In this document: positions 24,765 to 34,098 of the stretch, piece by piece | Layout of the letters: each line of letters starts with the position of its first letter | Numbering within the stretch: the stretch's first letter is position 1 | From: Mesobacillus foraminis | Lineage (GTDB): Bacteria; Bacillota; Bacilli; Bacillales; Cytobacillaceae | NCBI RefSeq assembly: GCF_004340465.1 | Contig: NZ_SLVV01000002.1 | Span: 310,001 to 374,000 of the forward strand | DNA length: 64,000 bases | Reading direction: 5' to 3' | Notes under the pieces: generated by a model | The model's database searches: none | What the model was told of the DNA's origin: nothing | What the model saw: the letters and a program-made list of their open reading frames with translations, nothing else | Position numbers and translations under genes: made by a program

Positions 24765-25808
24765 TCCTGTTATTTTCCCGGCAGCTTTCCGTGCTGCCTG
24801 TGAAATCGAATATACAGCGTTTTGAATCTGGTTTTCTTTTACATCAAAATGTGTAACAAACCGTACGGTAGCAGAACCTGCGCTGCCAGCCAGAATGCCT
24901 TGCTCCTTAAGGTGGCGGACGAACTCCCCGGAGGTTACCCCAAGCCCGCTTACATCTGCAACCAAAATATTGGTGTCTACCTGATTAACGACTTGAAGCC
25001 CGCTTATCTCCCTTATACCCTCTGCGAGACGTTTGGCATTGGCATGGTCCTCAGCTAATCGGTCTTTCATTTTCGTCAAGGCAATTAATCCTGGCGCAGC
25101 AATGACGCCTGCTTGCCTCATTCCGCCGCCAAGCCGTTTCCGCCATTTCCTTGCAATAGCGATAAATTCTTTGCTTCCCGCAATAATGGATCCAACCGGT
25201 GCACAAAGGCCTTTGGAAAGGCAGACCTGGACTGTGTCGGAATACTGTGCAAACTCTTTGACGTCTGCTCCTGCAGCAACGGCAGTATTAAAGAGCCTGG
25301 CTCCATCAGTGTGGACAGGGATCCCTTCGGACTTTGCCATTTCATATATCTCCCTCATATTTTCAGAAGGAACTATCGCACCCCCTGCCCTGTTATGGGT
25401 ATTTTCAATGCAAATCAATCCCGTTTCAGGATAGTGTATGTCTACTCCCCGGATCGCTTCCTTTACTGCAGCGGGGTCCATCGCTCCCCGCGTCCCCTGG
25501 ATGGTCCTTGTCTGGACACCTGCAAGAGCTGCTGTTGCGCCAGATTCATAGTAAAATATATGTGATTCTGCCTCCAGAATAATTTCCTGTCCAGGGCGGC
25601 AATGCGTGAGGACCGCTATTTGGTTTCCCTGCGTGCCGCTGGTAACAAACAAAGCGGATTCTTTTCCCAGAATATCCGCTGCGGTTTCTTCCAGAAGCCG
25701 CACTGTCGGGTCATCCTGGTATACATCATCACCCACTTCAGCATCGTACATGGCTTTTCTCATTTCTTCCGTAGGCTTTGTTACTGTATCACTTCTAAGG
25801 TCTATCAT
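24762..25808 (-). CDS. ltaE: low-specificity L-threonine aldolase
   Basis: A 348-residue PLP enzyme splitting L-threonine or allo-threonine to glycine and acetaldehyde. It matches the family from its first residues (MIDLRSDTVTKPTEEM) through the phosphate loop SGTQGN, the HTDGARLFN aspartate that holds the pyridine nitrogen, and the Schiff-base lysine in CLSKGLCAPVGS. The ATG at 25808 coincides with the family N-terminus and has GGGG eight bases upstream. An ATG at 25838 would add 10 residues. It is monocistronic. Confidence 0.92.
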   Translation of the reverse strand: MIDLRSDTVTKPTEEMRKAMYDAEVGDDVYQDDPTVRLLEETAADILGKESALFVTSGTQGNQIAVLTHCRPGQEIILEAESHIFYYESGATAALAGVQTRTIQGTRGAMDPAAVKEAIRGVDIHYPETGLICIENTHNRAGGAIVPSENMREIYEMAKSEGIPVHTDGARLFNTAVAAGADVKEFAQYSDTVQVCLSKGLCAPVGSIIAGSKEFIAIARKWRKRLGGGMRQAGVIAAPGLIALTKMKDRLAEDHANAKRLAEGIREISGLQVVNQVDTNILVADVSGLGVTSGEFVRHLKEQGILAGSAGSATVRFVTHFDVKENQIQNAVYSISQAARKAAGKITG

Positions 25809-25972
25809 TTTTGGTCCCCCATTCATTTTCTCTGTCATATGAATTCAAACCTTTATGAAATCACATGCAGGCTATCCAATTTATAATACCAATATTTCTG
25901 CAAAAAACTAACAGTTTTCCCGTACGTGCTTCGTGGTAATGAACCTTAAGTCCATTAATAGGAGGGTATCCA

Positions 25973-26398
25973 ATGAAAATCAAGGAAGTAATGACAACAG
26001 ATGTAGAAACCTGCCATCCTGATACGCCATTGTACGAGGTTGCTTCAAAAATGAAAGAATTAGATGTAGGAGTCATTCCAATTTGTCAAAATGATGAATT
26101 AGTTGGTCTGGCCACGGACAGAGACCTGATCATTAAGGGAATGGCGGATCAGCTCCCGATTGATGCTCCAGTTTCTCAGGTGATGACTGGCGACCCCGTC
26201 AGAGGCAGTATTCATATGTCAGCGGAGGAAGCAGCCGATTTAATGGCTGATGTGCAAATTCGCCGTCTTCCAATTGTCGATGATGGGAAGCTTTTCGGCA
26301 TTGTTTCTCTTGGCGACCTGGCCGTTAACGAACAAGTAAATGATGATGCAGGGCAAGCACTTGAAGACATTTCAGTCCCTTCCGAGCCAAACAACTAG
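25973..26398 (+). CDS. CBS-pair domain protein (YhcV-like)
   Basis: A 141-residue protein made of two CBS motifs (KIKEVMTTDVETCHPDTPL to residue 60, and VSQVMTGDP to about 125). Such domains bind adenosyl ligands and sense energy state. No enzyme or transporter domain is attached. B. subtilis YhcV has the same size and plan. The ribosome site AGGAGGG lies 6 bases before the ATG. It is monocistronic with a strong terminator. Confidence 0.85.
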   Translation: MKIKEVMTTDVETCHPDTPLYEVASKMKELDVGVIPICQNDELVGLATDRDLIIKGMADQLPIDAPVSQVMTGDPVRGSIHMSAEEAADLMADVQIRRLPIVDDGKLFGIVSLGDLAVNEQVNDDAGQALEDISVPSEPNN

Positions 26399-26415
26399 CT
26401 ATCTTATGGAAATAA

Positions 26416-26458
26416 AAACGCACGGCGCCTGTCGACCACAGCACCGTGCGTTTTTTTG
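26416..26458 (+). terminator. terminator of CBS protein gene
   Basis: Inverted repeat CGCACGG / CCGTGCG extended by GC pairs around an 18-base loop, followed by T7. Confidence 0.85.
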
Positions 26459-26493
26459 CTCAAGAGTCCCCTATTAATCCATGTTTTACATTA

Positions 26494-26631
26494 TTAATTA
26501 ATGACCTCTATCAGCTGCATAATATCATCATATATAAGTTCTTTATATTTTTGATCCTCACATTTTTGGTAGTCTTCAATTAATCGTCCAAGCTCTTTAA
26601 TAAATATGAGCTTTTCATCTTCATAAATCAT
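26494..26631 (-). CDS. small helical protein, paralogue of the one at 17954-18100
   Basis: A 45-residue protein (MIYEDEKLIFIKELGRL at the start). The ATG at 26631 is chosen because GAGGAG lies 7 bases upstream. Upstream in-frame ATGs crowd that site. The core aligns with the other copy over about 37 residues with roughly 45% identity, including the central Asp-Tyr-x-Lys-Cys. It is probably soluble and helical. The function is unknown. The gap 26632-27012 beyond it holds one open + frame ending at 26893 with a CEEC motif but no convincing start. Confidence 0.7.
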   Translation of the reverse strand: MIYEDEKLIFIKELGRLIEDYQKCEDQKYKELIYDDIMQLIEVIN

Positions 26632-27012
26632 CTGCATGCTCCTCAAATGCACCAAAAGATTTGCTTCCTTCCAACTCACTTTTGGCAGACTATCTATTCC
26701 TCAGTTTTTTATATCTTATGTAATAAGCCGGGAATTATTCAGGAGATGTCTTCATGTTCGTTTTCATGCAGAAGAAGGACGTTTGGTTAAAGCTTTAAGT
26801 ACCTCCTGCACTCCTTTTGATTGCTGGTCGATTTTTATCAGTAAAACTGCTAATAAATGCGAGGAATGCACTGCCGTACAAGAAGTACGATAAGCTTATA
26901 ATGCCTTTGTCAAAAATGGAACGGCAAGGTTACCATGGACAAACCTGGAGATGGAACGCTAAAACATATTTAAACCGCCTTTAACATGTAAAAAACTGAT
27001 GCACATTCTTTT

Positions 27013-27396
27013 TTAGTCCTCATACAACTCAATTGGCAAGCCGTCTGGATCTGCAAAAAATGTAAAGCGTTTGCCCGTCAGAGGATCTACGCGAACTGGT
27101 TCCACCTGTATTCCTTTTGCTGAAAGTGACGTTATCGCCCTGTCGATGCTGCTAACCGAGAAAGCCAAGTGCCGTAAGCCCCGTGCTTCTGGATAACTTG
27201 GACGTGCCGGGGGATCCTGAAAGGAAAAAAGTTCAATTTGGCTTTCTCCGACTTGTAAGTCCAATTTATAGGACTCCCTGTCCGCTCTGTAGGTTTCAGA
27301 TATAATAGGGAGGCCAAGAGTATTGACATAAAACTCTTTTGATACATGATAGTCCGAACAAATGATTGCCGCATGATGAATCTTCGAAATAAACAT
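27013..27396 (-). CDS. VOC superfamily protein (glyoxalase I-like)
   Basis: A 127-residue vicinal-oxygen-chelate protein with the two beta-alpha-beta-beta-beta repeats: KIHHAAIICSDYHVSKEFYVN first, then GLRHLAFSVSSIDRA. Metal-ligand candidates are His in HHAAI, Glu in IELFSF, His in LRHLAF and Glu in PIELYED. It is close in size and pattern to B. subtilis YwkD. The start at 27396 has CGGAGG 7 bases upstream, and the longer open frame to 27477 lacks signals. The substrate is unknown. Confidence 0.87.
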   Translation of the reverse strand: MFISKIHHAAIICSDYHVSKEFYVNTLGLPIISETYRADRESYKLDLQVGESQIELFSFQDPPARPSYPEARGLRHLAFSVSSIDRAITSLSAKGIQVEPVRVDPLTGKRFTFFADPDGLPIELYED

Positions 27397-27515
27397 ATTA
27401 GAACCTCCGTGACAAAAGAATAACCCTATTTTATCAAAAGTTAGCGTATAGAACGAAAAAAAATAAAAAACCTCCAAAAAGGAGGTTTAGAATCTGATAG
27501 TCTGGTTATATATAA

Positions 27516-28520
27516 TTAAAAAGCAGTTTTTGCACCAAGATAGCGCGGCTTCCAGTACGTATTATTCATATCGCTGATTTCGACGCCGCGTGAAGATCCC
27601 GCATGAATGAACTTATTGTTCCCAAGATAGATTCCCGCGTGGGACGGTCCCGGCTGGTAGGTTTCAAAAAATACGATATCGCCTACTCTTGGTGATGAAA
27701 CCGATTTTGTTGCACCCCAAATCGTCGCTACTGTTCTTGGGATGGATACTCCGACTTTATTGAAGACATATTGGAGGTATCCGCTGCAATCAAAACCAGA
27801 AGGTGTGCTTCCAGCCCATACATAAGGAACTCCGATATATTTTTTTGCTTCAGCAACTAGCGCATCTACTTTTGATGATGATGATACTACAGTTGTTGTT
27901 GCTGTTGATGCAGTTCCGGATGTGCTGCCGGAAACTTTTAAGACCTGTCCAACGTAAATTAAATCCGATGTTAAGTTATTCAATGATTTTAATTGTGATA
28001 CCGATACGCTATGGCGAACTGCAATTTCTGATAGCGTATCACCACTTTGAACACGGTAAGTACCTGTGCCGGCAGTTGTTGGAGCAACTGTTTGCTTTGT
28101 GGCTGAAGTTCCAGATACGCGAAGGGTTTGTCCAGGGCGGATCAAATCGGATGTTAATCCATTCAATGACTTCAATGTACTGACAGAGACATTAAATTTA
28201 TTTGAAATTCCCCATAATGTATCGCCGGATTTCACAACATATGTTGAACTGCCAGAAGCTGTTGTTACTGAACTTTTTTGAGCTTCTGTATGACTGTGCG
28301 GCGCAATAACCGATAGTTTTTGATTTACATATATAGTTGAAGAGGATAGTTTATTCCAGTTTCTTAAACTATCAACTGAAACATCATAAGTTCTTGAAAG
28401 TCCCCAAAGAGTATCTCCGGATCGAACCGTATGAACCCTTTCATGAGCACTTGCAGCTCCATTAAATGTAGAAAACAAGATTCCAGCGGTTGCGGCAACG
28501 GTCACTAGCTGTTTTTTCAT
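27516..28520 (-). CDS. lytE: LysM / NlpC-P60 D,L-endopeptidase (LytE-like)
   Basis: A 334-residue secreted cell wall hydrolase, the same length as B. subtilis LytE. It has a signal peptide to about residue 26 (AASA), three LysM repeats (HTVRSGDTLWGLS, TYVVKSGDTLWGIS, TYRVQSGDTLSEIA) joined by Ser/Thr-rich linkers, and an NlpC/P60 domain with catalytic Cys in GFDCSG and His in SHAGIYLG. The C-terminal stretch YWKPRYLGAK matches LytE closely. It cleaves the D-Glu to diaminopimelate bond and supports cell elongation. The ATG at 28520 follows AAGGGAG, and the extra 8 residues to 28544 are unlikely. CwlS is the main alternative name. Confidence 0.85.
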   Translation of the reverse strand: MKKQLVTVAATAGILFSTFNGAASAHERVHTVRSGDTLWGLSRTYDVSVDSLRNWNKLSSSTIYVNQKLSVIAPHSHTEAQKSSVTTASGSSTYVVKSGDTLWGISNKFNVSVSTLKSLNGLTSDLIRPGQTLRVSGTSATKQTVAPTTAGTGTYRVQSGDTLSEIAVRHSVSVSQLKSLNNLTSDLIYVGQVLKVSGSTSGTASTATTTVVSSSSKVDALVAEAKKYIGVPYVWAGSTPSGFDCSGYLQYVFNKVGVSIPRTVATIWGATKSVSSPRVGDIVFFETYQPGPSHAGIYLGNNKFIHAGSSRGVEISDMNNTYWKPRYLGAKTAF

Positions 28521-28642
28521 GATTGCATCTCCCTTTATTTTCATTACAAGAATATACTAAAGTTTCCTTTAATAGATTTGTACCCATAAAAATTCCCTTC
28601 AAAGGTATTATTTTCCTATGGTAAAAATAGCACTTTCACAGA

Positions 28643-28692
28643 AAAAAGAGCCAAAACCTTGGAATATTAAGGTTTTCAGCTCTTTTTTCATT
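28643..28692 (-). terminator. terminator of YetF-like gene
   Basis: A long stem AAAAAAGAGC-(CA)-AAACCTT pairs with AAGGTTTT-(CA)-GCTCTTTTTT across a short loop, with T runs on both sides. Confidence 0.85.
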
Positions 28693-28748
28693 TTTATTTT
28701 ATTCGATTGTAACACTATTGAAACATAAGCTTAATAAAATGTAATACA

Positions 28749-29456
28749 TTAATTGTTCATTTTTTTCTTCCTGGGACCCGGAAAATGGTCATTAAATAGA
28801 TCAAATGTAATAGTATCTGACGAATCGACCTGGGCAAAGAATACTTTATCGACTTCCGTGCCCTTGCTTCGAAGCTGTTTCTCTAGCCAAGACCTGGTCT
28901 TGCCCGTTTTCTCCAGGGCATTTTTGAGTATGATTCCATCCATAATAACTGTAATCGCTTCTCTCTCCCGCGGGAGTTTCATGTTAAGGTCTTTAGGTGT
29001 TAAGGGCCGGTGCTCCTTCTTTAATAGGACGCTAAGGTCCCCATTTGCTTCCAGCACCGCAAACTCTACATCAGCCGCTTTAAAAACATTTTTCTGACGC
29101 AGGAGCGCATTCAGTTCATCTATCGTGTATTTCTCTTTCTTTAAATTATCCTCAAGGATTTTACCGTCTTCAATCAAAACGGCCGCCTTCCCTTCAACTA
29201 GATCCCTAAACTTCTTGCTTTTAATCGAGACAGCATCCACAAGATAGGTAGCAATGCCAAAAATTAAAATCGCATTGATGCCATGCCAGATATTTCTCTC
29301 CAGTCCCATTATCACCTCTCCGGCAATACTTCCAATCGTAATACCCGAGACGTATTCAAAAAACGAGAGTTCTGCAAGCTGTTTCTTTCCGACTAATTTT
29401 GTGATAAGAAACAGCATGACTAAAAAAATAATAGCCCTCAAGACAAGCTGCAGCAT
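28749..29456 (-). CDS. DUF421 membrane protein (YetF-like)
   Basis: A 235-residue protein with three N-terminal transmembrane helices (LRAIIFLVMLFLITKLVGKKQ first) and a cytoplasmic domain carrying LIEDGKILEDNLKKEKYTIDEL and a DGIILKNALEKTGKTRSWLEKQLR segment, both diagnostic of YetF/YdfS-type proteins. B. subtilis has several, and some are spore-membrane proteins that affect germinant receptors. It is monocistronic. The adjoining gap 29457-29989 contains no gene that I can support. Confidence 0.88.
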   Translation of the reverse strand: MLQLVLRAIIFLVMLFLITKLVGKKQLAELSFFEYVSGITIGSIAGEVIMGLERNIWHGINAILIFGIATYLVDAVSIKSKKFRDLVEGKAAVLIEDGKILEDNLKKEKYTIDELNALLRQKNVFKAADVEFAVLEANGDLSVLLKKEHRPLTPKDLNMKLPREREAITVIMDGIILKNALEKTGKTRSWLEKQLRSKGTEVDKVFFAQVDSSDTITFDLFNDHFPGPRKKKMNN

Positions 29457-29989
29457 AGATTTCGCACCTCAGTTCATAACCCAGGAAACATAGTTATTTA
29501 GTAGTATGAACTCCCTGACGATTCGTATGCAGAGGAAATGGCACAGGAAACTTCTTGTTTGTTATATGAGTTAGATCAGCCTAATCCTCAATTAGAATGT
29601 AACAACGTATCTTTCGCCTTCAATTATCGAGATTCTGTTTTTTTGGAGCAAGAAATTAAACACAAACTAATCAGCAGCCCGTTTTCACATAAGAATCAGA
29701 CCTTTATAAATTGTTCCGGCGAGGGTCTTGGCCATTTTAAGGTAAAGTGCAATCATATATTGAACCACTTTTAGAAGGATGACAGAAATTAGACTCACTA
29801 TGTGAATTTTTATGTTTATACGGTTAGCTGCCTTTGAGAGGTTTTGGTATTTGTTTGCTGGATTTTTTTGTTAAAGTCATAAGAGACTGAGTCAACAGGT
29901 CCAAGCAACGGCCAGGTCAATTTTATTAGATTCTATGTACCGATCGAACTTTAAACGGTTTTACAATTATGAAAGGAATAGGTTGAAGA

Positions 29990-30673
29990 ATGAAAAAGCT
30001 AACAAAGACTCTTTATTTCAATGTTGCTTTATTAATGCTATCCGGATGTACTTACAATACAAACGAAGAGTCCATAACTGCGTCTTCAGAAAACAGGTCA
30101 GTTTCAGAATCAACTGAAGAAGATGCAACCAAAACGTCTGAAAGTATGTCAATAAGTGAGGTTGAGGAAACAGACACTGATGATGCTGGTGACACCTCGT
30201 CAGAAGACTCTGTTAATAGTGGTTTAGAAGATGGCCCCCCTGGTGAACATAGTGACTCAGATACAGGTGACCCAGAAGAAGTAGAAACACGATCTCAGTA
30301 TTCTAATGAACAAATCGAGTACGCAAGAGTCTGGCTGCAACTTGGTGCCAATCAATTTATAGATAGATTGCATGTTGAGCACATTCCAGCGGGCACACCG
30401 CTCAATCCTAATGATGACACCAGTGTTAGTTATCCGGAAGCTGTTATCCAGTTAGCAGGTTCTCGCTTAGTAGACGGTTCAGTAACTTATAGCAGTAATG
30501 GGGATGGTACGATTAATGTTTACAACGTTCCTTTACGCTGGGATGGGCAATACCCTGCTGGAAAAAAATTCTATACGGATATTATTAAGAATACACAGCT
30601 AGTGTCTATTGAGCAGGGTGACGATGAAAAAATCATAGAATTAATCAAATTACTAAAAGTTAATGTTCAGTAG
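29990..30673 (+). CDS. lipoprotein with acidic linker, unknown function
   Basis: A 227-residue protein with a type II signal peptide and lipobox LSGC (Cys20), so it should be anchored to the outer face of the membrane. Residues 25-100 form a low-complexity Ser/Glu/Asp/Thr linker. Residues 105-225 are a folded domain with NEQIEYARVWLQLG, AGTPLNPNDDTS, IQLAGSRLVDGSVTYSSNGD and NVPLRWDGQYPAG. I believe this domain recurs in many Firmicute lipoproteins, but I know no function. AAAGGAA and GGTTGAAG precede the ATG. Confidence 0.78.
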   Translation: MKKLTKTLYFNVALLMLSGCTYNTNEESITASSENRSVSESTEEDATKTSESMSISEVEETDTDDAGDTSSEDSVNSGLEDGPPGEHSDSDTGDPEEVETRSQYSNEQIEYARVWLQLGANQFIDRLHVEHIPAGTPLNPNDDTSVSYPEAVIQLAGSRLVDGSVTYSSNGDGTINVYNVPLRWDGQYPAGKKFYTDIIKNTQLVSIEQGDDEKIIELIKLLKVNVQ

Positions 30674-30714
30674 TAGTTAAAGGGTGTTTTTGTTCAAGAA
30701 ACTAATAATAGTAA

Positions 30715-30748
30715 AATGCTCAGAGTTTCATTCCCTGAGCATTTTTTT
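30715..30748 (+). terminator. terminator of lipoprotein gene
   Basis: AATGCTCAG / CTGAGCATT, a perfect 9-bp stem followed by T7. Confidence 0.88.
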
Positions 30749-30867
30749 CGAAGATTACTGTGTGTTAATACGCTAGTTAATTGAAATGTGTTTTGAACTG
30801 TAATTCAGCTTCTGCCTTAAAAATTTTGTACTCGGAACCGAACCCATTAAGTTACAAATCTGCTGCA

Positions 30868-32751
30868 TTATTTCTTCCATATCCTTTTGTTTTCAACCCG
30901 CCTTGTAACACCCAGCGCATCCAGCCGTTCCAGGAATGGAATCATATATTTACGGGAAAGATTCACGGCTTCTTTAGCTTCACCCACTTCAAACTCGCTT
31001 CCAGTATGATTCCTTAGGGTATCCACCGCTTCCCTGAAGTTGTCAAAATGCCAATAATATTGCTCATCCAATGAAACGATATATTTCTGCTCTTCCAAAA
31101 AGCGCACCAGTTCGGCTGAAAGACTTTCCGGTATCCCGGCACTATTTAAATAATCGCGAAGATGGCGGACCTTGAAGCCATCTCCCTTTAACTCCTCCAG
31201 TAAATTATCCGTCCGTTTGTCCCAGCTTTTTGGAACGTGAGGCTTAAAGCTTTCGAGCGAGACAAACTGTTCTTTTCGATTAAACATTCTCTTCTGTAAT
31301 CCATTCTCAATTACAAATTCAGCCAGTGATTTTGGAACCTGTTTTTGTATTCCCTGAAGGAGCTCTGCTTTGTTTATTCCTGGACGCATGGGATGCTTTT
31401 CATGAAAAGACTTCAGTTTGTCAACAATGTCTTCTTCGATTAAATCGACCAGACTGGCAAGCGTGTATTCTTTCGAATTAAACAAGAGAAACTTTTTGCT
31501 CTGAAGGTTGTCCAGCAGTTCTTGCTCTTCCAGCGCTGTCCTTTTAATCAGTTCAGAAAGTGTAAGTCCTTTTGCTTCCAGCAAGGCTGCTTCTATTCGT
31601 TCCTCAGGTGTGCCGGCCTTTTTCTTTTCCAATTCGGCAATGGTCCCTTGGCCAAACCGGTATTTGTTTCCTCTGGGGTCAATAACCCAGCCCCCGCCAA
31701 TTGTCTCCTGAGGGCTCGGCCGCCGGATAATAAACCGGTCGCCCCTCTTTGTTACAATTTCCTCTTCCAGGCGCAGCTGGCAAAGAACCTCGCCATTTTC
31801 TGATTGTAACTCATTTCGGTCGAAGAAGACGATTCGCCCCATTACTTCTGCAGTACCAATATGGCATTTTATAAGGGTACGCTGTTTGACCAAGTGTTCT
31901 AGATCTTCGACTACAGTGATAGCGACATCTATGGTTTTTGTCACAATAAAATGCTGAGATGAAACAAGCACATTACCGCGCTCTACGTCTTCCCTGGACA
32001 CTCCCGAAAGGTTAACCGCGACTCGCTGCCCGGCAAACGCGGATTTTGCAGGCTGATGATGTACCTGGAGCTGCCGGGCACGAACTTCTTGGCCTTTCGG
32101 CATCACCTGCAGAGCCTGCCCTTCTTCAATGCTTCCTTCGTACACTGTTCCCCTTACTACTGTACCTTGCCCTTTTACAGTAAATACCTGATCAATCGGC
32201 AAACGAAAGGCCCCGCGGAATTCACGGACTTCCTTTGTTTTTAATGTATCTATAATGAGGGATTTAACATCCTCTATTCCTTTTTTTGACAGGGAATCCA
32301 CCATAACCACCGGCGATGTCTCAAAAACCGTCCCCGTTAGTTCCCCTAAAATATCATCCTTGACTAGTTCTATAAATTCTTCGTCCACTCTGTCAATCTT
32401 GGTGATCGCGACAATCCCGGATTGGATACCCAGAAATCCCAAAATATCAAGGTGCTCCCTTGTCTGCGGCATGACACCTTCATCGGCAGCTACCACCAGT
32501 ACCACCAGGTCAATTCCTGCAACACCCGCGATCATCTGCCTTATGAATCGTTCATGTCCTGGAACATCGATAACAGAAACCTGGATTTCCTCATCCTCAT
32601 ATAAAGGAGCAAACCCAAGTTCGATTGAAATTTGACGTTCCTTTTCTTCCTTGAGTCGGTCGGTATCTACATTCGTCATCGCTTTTGTCAGCGAAGTCTT
32701 GCCATGATCAATATGCCCGGCCATTCCTATCGTAAAATATCTTTTTTCCAA
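30868..32751 (-). CDS. selB: selenocysteine-specific elongation factor SelB
   Basis: A 627-residue GTPase that carries Sec-tRNA to UGA codons marked by a SECIS hairpin. The GTPase domain has GHIDHGKTSL near residue 12, DVPGHE and TKID. Two beta-barrel domains follow (EFRGAFRLPIDQVFTVKGQGTVVRGTV region). The C-terminal 250 residues are winged helices that bind the mRNA hairpin. Start: TTG at 32749-32751, after AAGGTG. No selA, selD or tRNA-Sec is visible in this window, though selA usually adjoins selB. It lies 75 bases downstream of coaW in the same direction. Confidence 0.93.
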   Translation of the reverse strand: MEKRYFTIGMAGHIDHGKTSLTKAMTNVDTDRLKEEKERQISIELGFAPLYEDEEIQVSVIDVPGHERFIRQMIAGVAGIDLVVLVVAADEGVMPQTREHLDILGFLGIQSGIVAITKIDRVDEEFIELVKDDILGELTGTVFETSPVVMVDSLSKKGIEDVKSLIIDTLKTKEVREFRGAFRLPIDQVFTVKGQGTVVRGTVYEGSIEEGQALQVMPKGQEVRARQLQVHHQPAKSAFAGQRVAVNLSGVSREDVERGNVLVSSQHFIVTKTIDVAITVVEDLEHLVKQRTLIKCHIGTAEVMGRIVFFDRNELQSENGEVLCQLRLEEEIVTKRGDRFIIRRPSPQETIGGGWVIDPRGNKYRFGQGTIAELEKKKAGTPEERIEAALLEAKGLTLSELIKRTALEEQELLDNLQSKKFLLFNSKEYTLASLVDLIEEDIVDKLKSFHEKHPMRPGINKAELLQGIQKQVPKSLAEFVIENGLQKRMFNRKEQFVSLESFKPHVPKSWDKRTDNLLEELKGDGFKVRHLRDYLNSAGIPESLSAELVRFLEEQKYIVSLDEQYYWHFDNFREAVDTLRNHTGSEFEVGEAKEAVNLSRKYMIPFLERLDALGVTRRVENKRIWKK

Positions 32752-32826
32752 GTTGACACCTTCTTTAATTAGCTTACCTCTTTAACTTTATACTGAATCC
32801 GTTAGGAGTTCAAGAATCATGGCAGA

Positions 32827-33630
32827 CTACATAATTGCCCCCAAAGCTCCGCAATATTCTCCTTTTTCAAGGAAGTCCGGCTGGAGTCCCGCCATTTTGG
32901 AGAGCTCCACTAAACCGTCCTGCAGCGGGGCATTCCCAGCAAGTGTGCTGCCTATATAAATAATATTTTTTACCCCGTGAAGCTGGGCAGTCTGTTTGGT
33001 TAAAAGAATGATGGTTTCAGCAACCAGGTTTAATGCCGAAGCTGACATGTCAGCTTCCTTTAGATTGGATGAGAAGGATGCTTTTGCAAAGTTGGCTGCT
33101 GTCAGATTTCCTTCCAGAGGAGATATCTCAGGAGGGTAAATATCTTTTACTAAAAGATCCACTTTCTCCTTTTCGCCTGCCTTGGCAAGCTCAACAAGCT
33201 TTTGAAAATCGTTGGCCCCTGCCACGATTTGACCTAATCCCATAAAAGTTCCACCGCCAATACCACTGCCAAGAATTCGTTGATCCTCTTTCCCATCTAC
33301 CAAATACCAGGAGGTTCCTGTCCCGATATTGACCAGCATAAATGGCTGGTCAACTTTTTTATTCTCTATATGTAAAAGAAACCTCGCCCCTGCGCAGGTT
33401 GCCTCAAATTCAGGAATCACTCTCGCTGAAGGAAAAAATTTATTTTGGAGTACATGGGCCCTGCCACCAGTTAATCCGACCGAAGCCCCCTGAGCCATAA
33501 AGGAAAGCCACCCCATGGCCTCCTCCATCTGGGTAACTGGATACTTTTTATAATGATATTGTCCCGCTTCCTCAATGGCCATTTTAAGGAGAGATCCCCC
33601 AGCATCAATTCCGACCCTTCTCACTCTCAT
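32827..33630 (-). CDS. coaW: type II pantothenate kinase
   Basis: A 267-residue ATP-dependent pantothenate kinase of the ASKHA fold, the first step of CoA synthesis. Phosphate loop 1 (RRVGIDAGGSLLKMA) lies at the N-terminus, EATCAGA near residue 76, NIGTGTS near 100, the GSGIGGGTF loop near 120 and the adenosine-site IIYIGSTLAGN near 230. The length is that of staphylococcal and Bacillus CoaW. GAAGGAGG precedes the ATG. It may be cotranscribed with selB. Confidence 0.9.
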   Translation of the reverse strand: MRVRRVGIDAGGSLLKMAIEEAGQYHYKKYPVTQMEEAMGWLSFMAQGASVGLTGGRAHVLQNKFFPSARVIPEFEATCAGARFLLHIENKKVDQPFMLVNIGTGTSWYLVDGKEDQRILGSGIGGGTFMGLGQIVAGANDFQKLVELAKAGEKEKVDLLVKDIYPPEISPLEGNLTAANFAKASFSSNLKEADMSASALNLVAETIILLTKQTAQLHGVKNIIYIGSTLAGNAPLQDGLVELSKMAGLQPDFLEKGEYCGALGAIM

Positions 33631-33810
33631 TTCAAGCCTCCTTCACAATCATCATCAAAAACTTATTTATCGTATATTTTTTCTGGAGTCCTAGTGAAAT
33701 TATCGTTATCATTGAATAGTTCGATAACCTTGGCTTGTATTCCTTTTTATGAGGCAGTTCTGCTTATATTTTTATTATTATAGGGGGCACCCTGGGTAAC
33801 TAGGAAACCA

Positions 33811-34071
33811 TTTTATTTTCCAAACTGAAGGTGATATTGTTCAAATTTCTGATTCCCCTAACTCTCTCTTTTATTCTCCAAAGTACCGCCTTTATTTTTC
33901 AAATCCCTCAGTTTATTTTTCAGGCAGGGAACCCGGGCACCTGCAGAATCTTTTATTTTCCAAACTGTAGGTGATATTGTTCAAATTCCTGATTTATTCT
34001 CCAAACTCTCTCTTTTATTCTCCAAAGTACCACTTTTATTTTACAAATCCCTCAGTTTATTTTTCAAGCAG
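33811..34071. repeat. tandem duplication of a T-rich intergenic unit, 140-bp period
   Basis: 33811-33927 and 33951-34071 share long near-identical stretches in the same order: TTTTATTTTCCAAACTG, GGTGATATTGTTCAAATT, ACTCTCTCTTTTATTCTCC and CAAATCCCTCAGTTTATTTT. Within each copy a shorter motif TTTATT-(T/C)-TCCAAA recurs every 25-35 bp. It fills most of the 506-bp gap between coaW and sbcC, where no gene is visible. Confidence 0.7.
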
Positions 34072-34098
34072 ACTCCTCGCTGATCATGGAGCATACAA

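Noticed and set aside
26636-26893. 85-codon + strand frame ending with a CEEC motif
   Set aside because: It overlaps the small minus-strand gene, and no start with a ribosome site lies near the part that looks ordered. It could be a remnant, but I cannot support it.
28709-28725. WalR-like site TGTTTC-N5-TGTTAC on the minus strand upstream of lytE
   Set aside because: One half deviates from the consensus, and the strong YetF terminator lies between this site and lytE, so it cannot sit at a lytE promoter in the usual way.
29538-29774. 78-codon open frame on the + strand in the gap after the YetF-like gene
   Set aside because: The purine-rich run touches the ATG, there is no terminator, and the composition looks random. 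No family is recognised.
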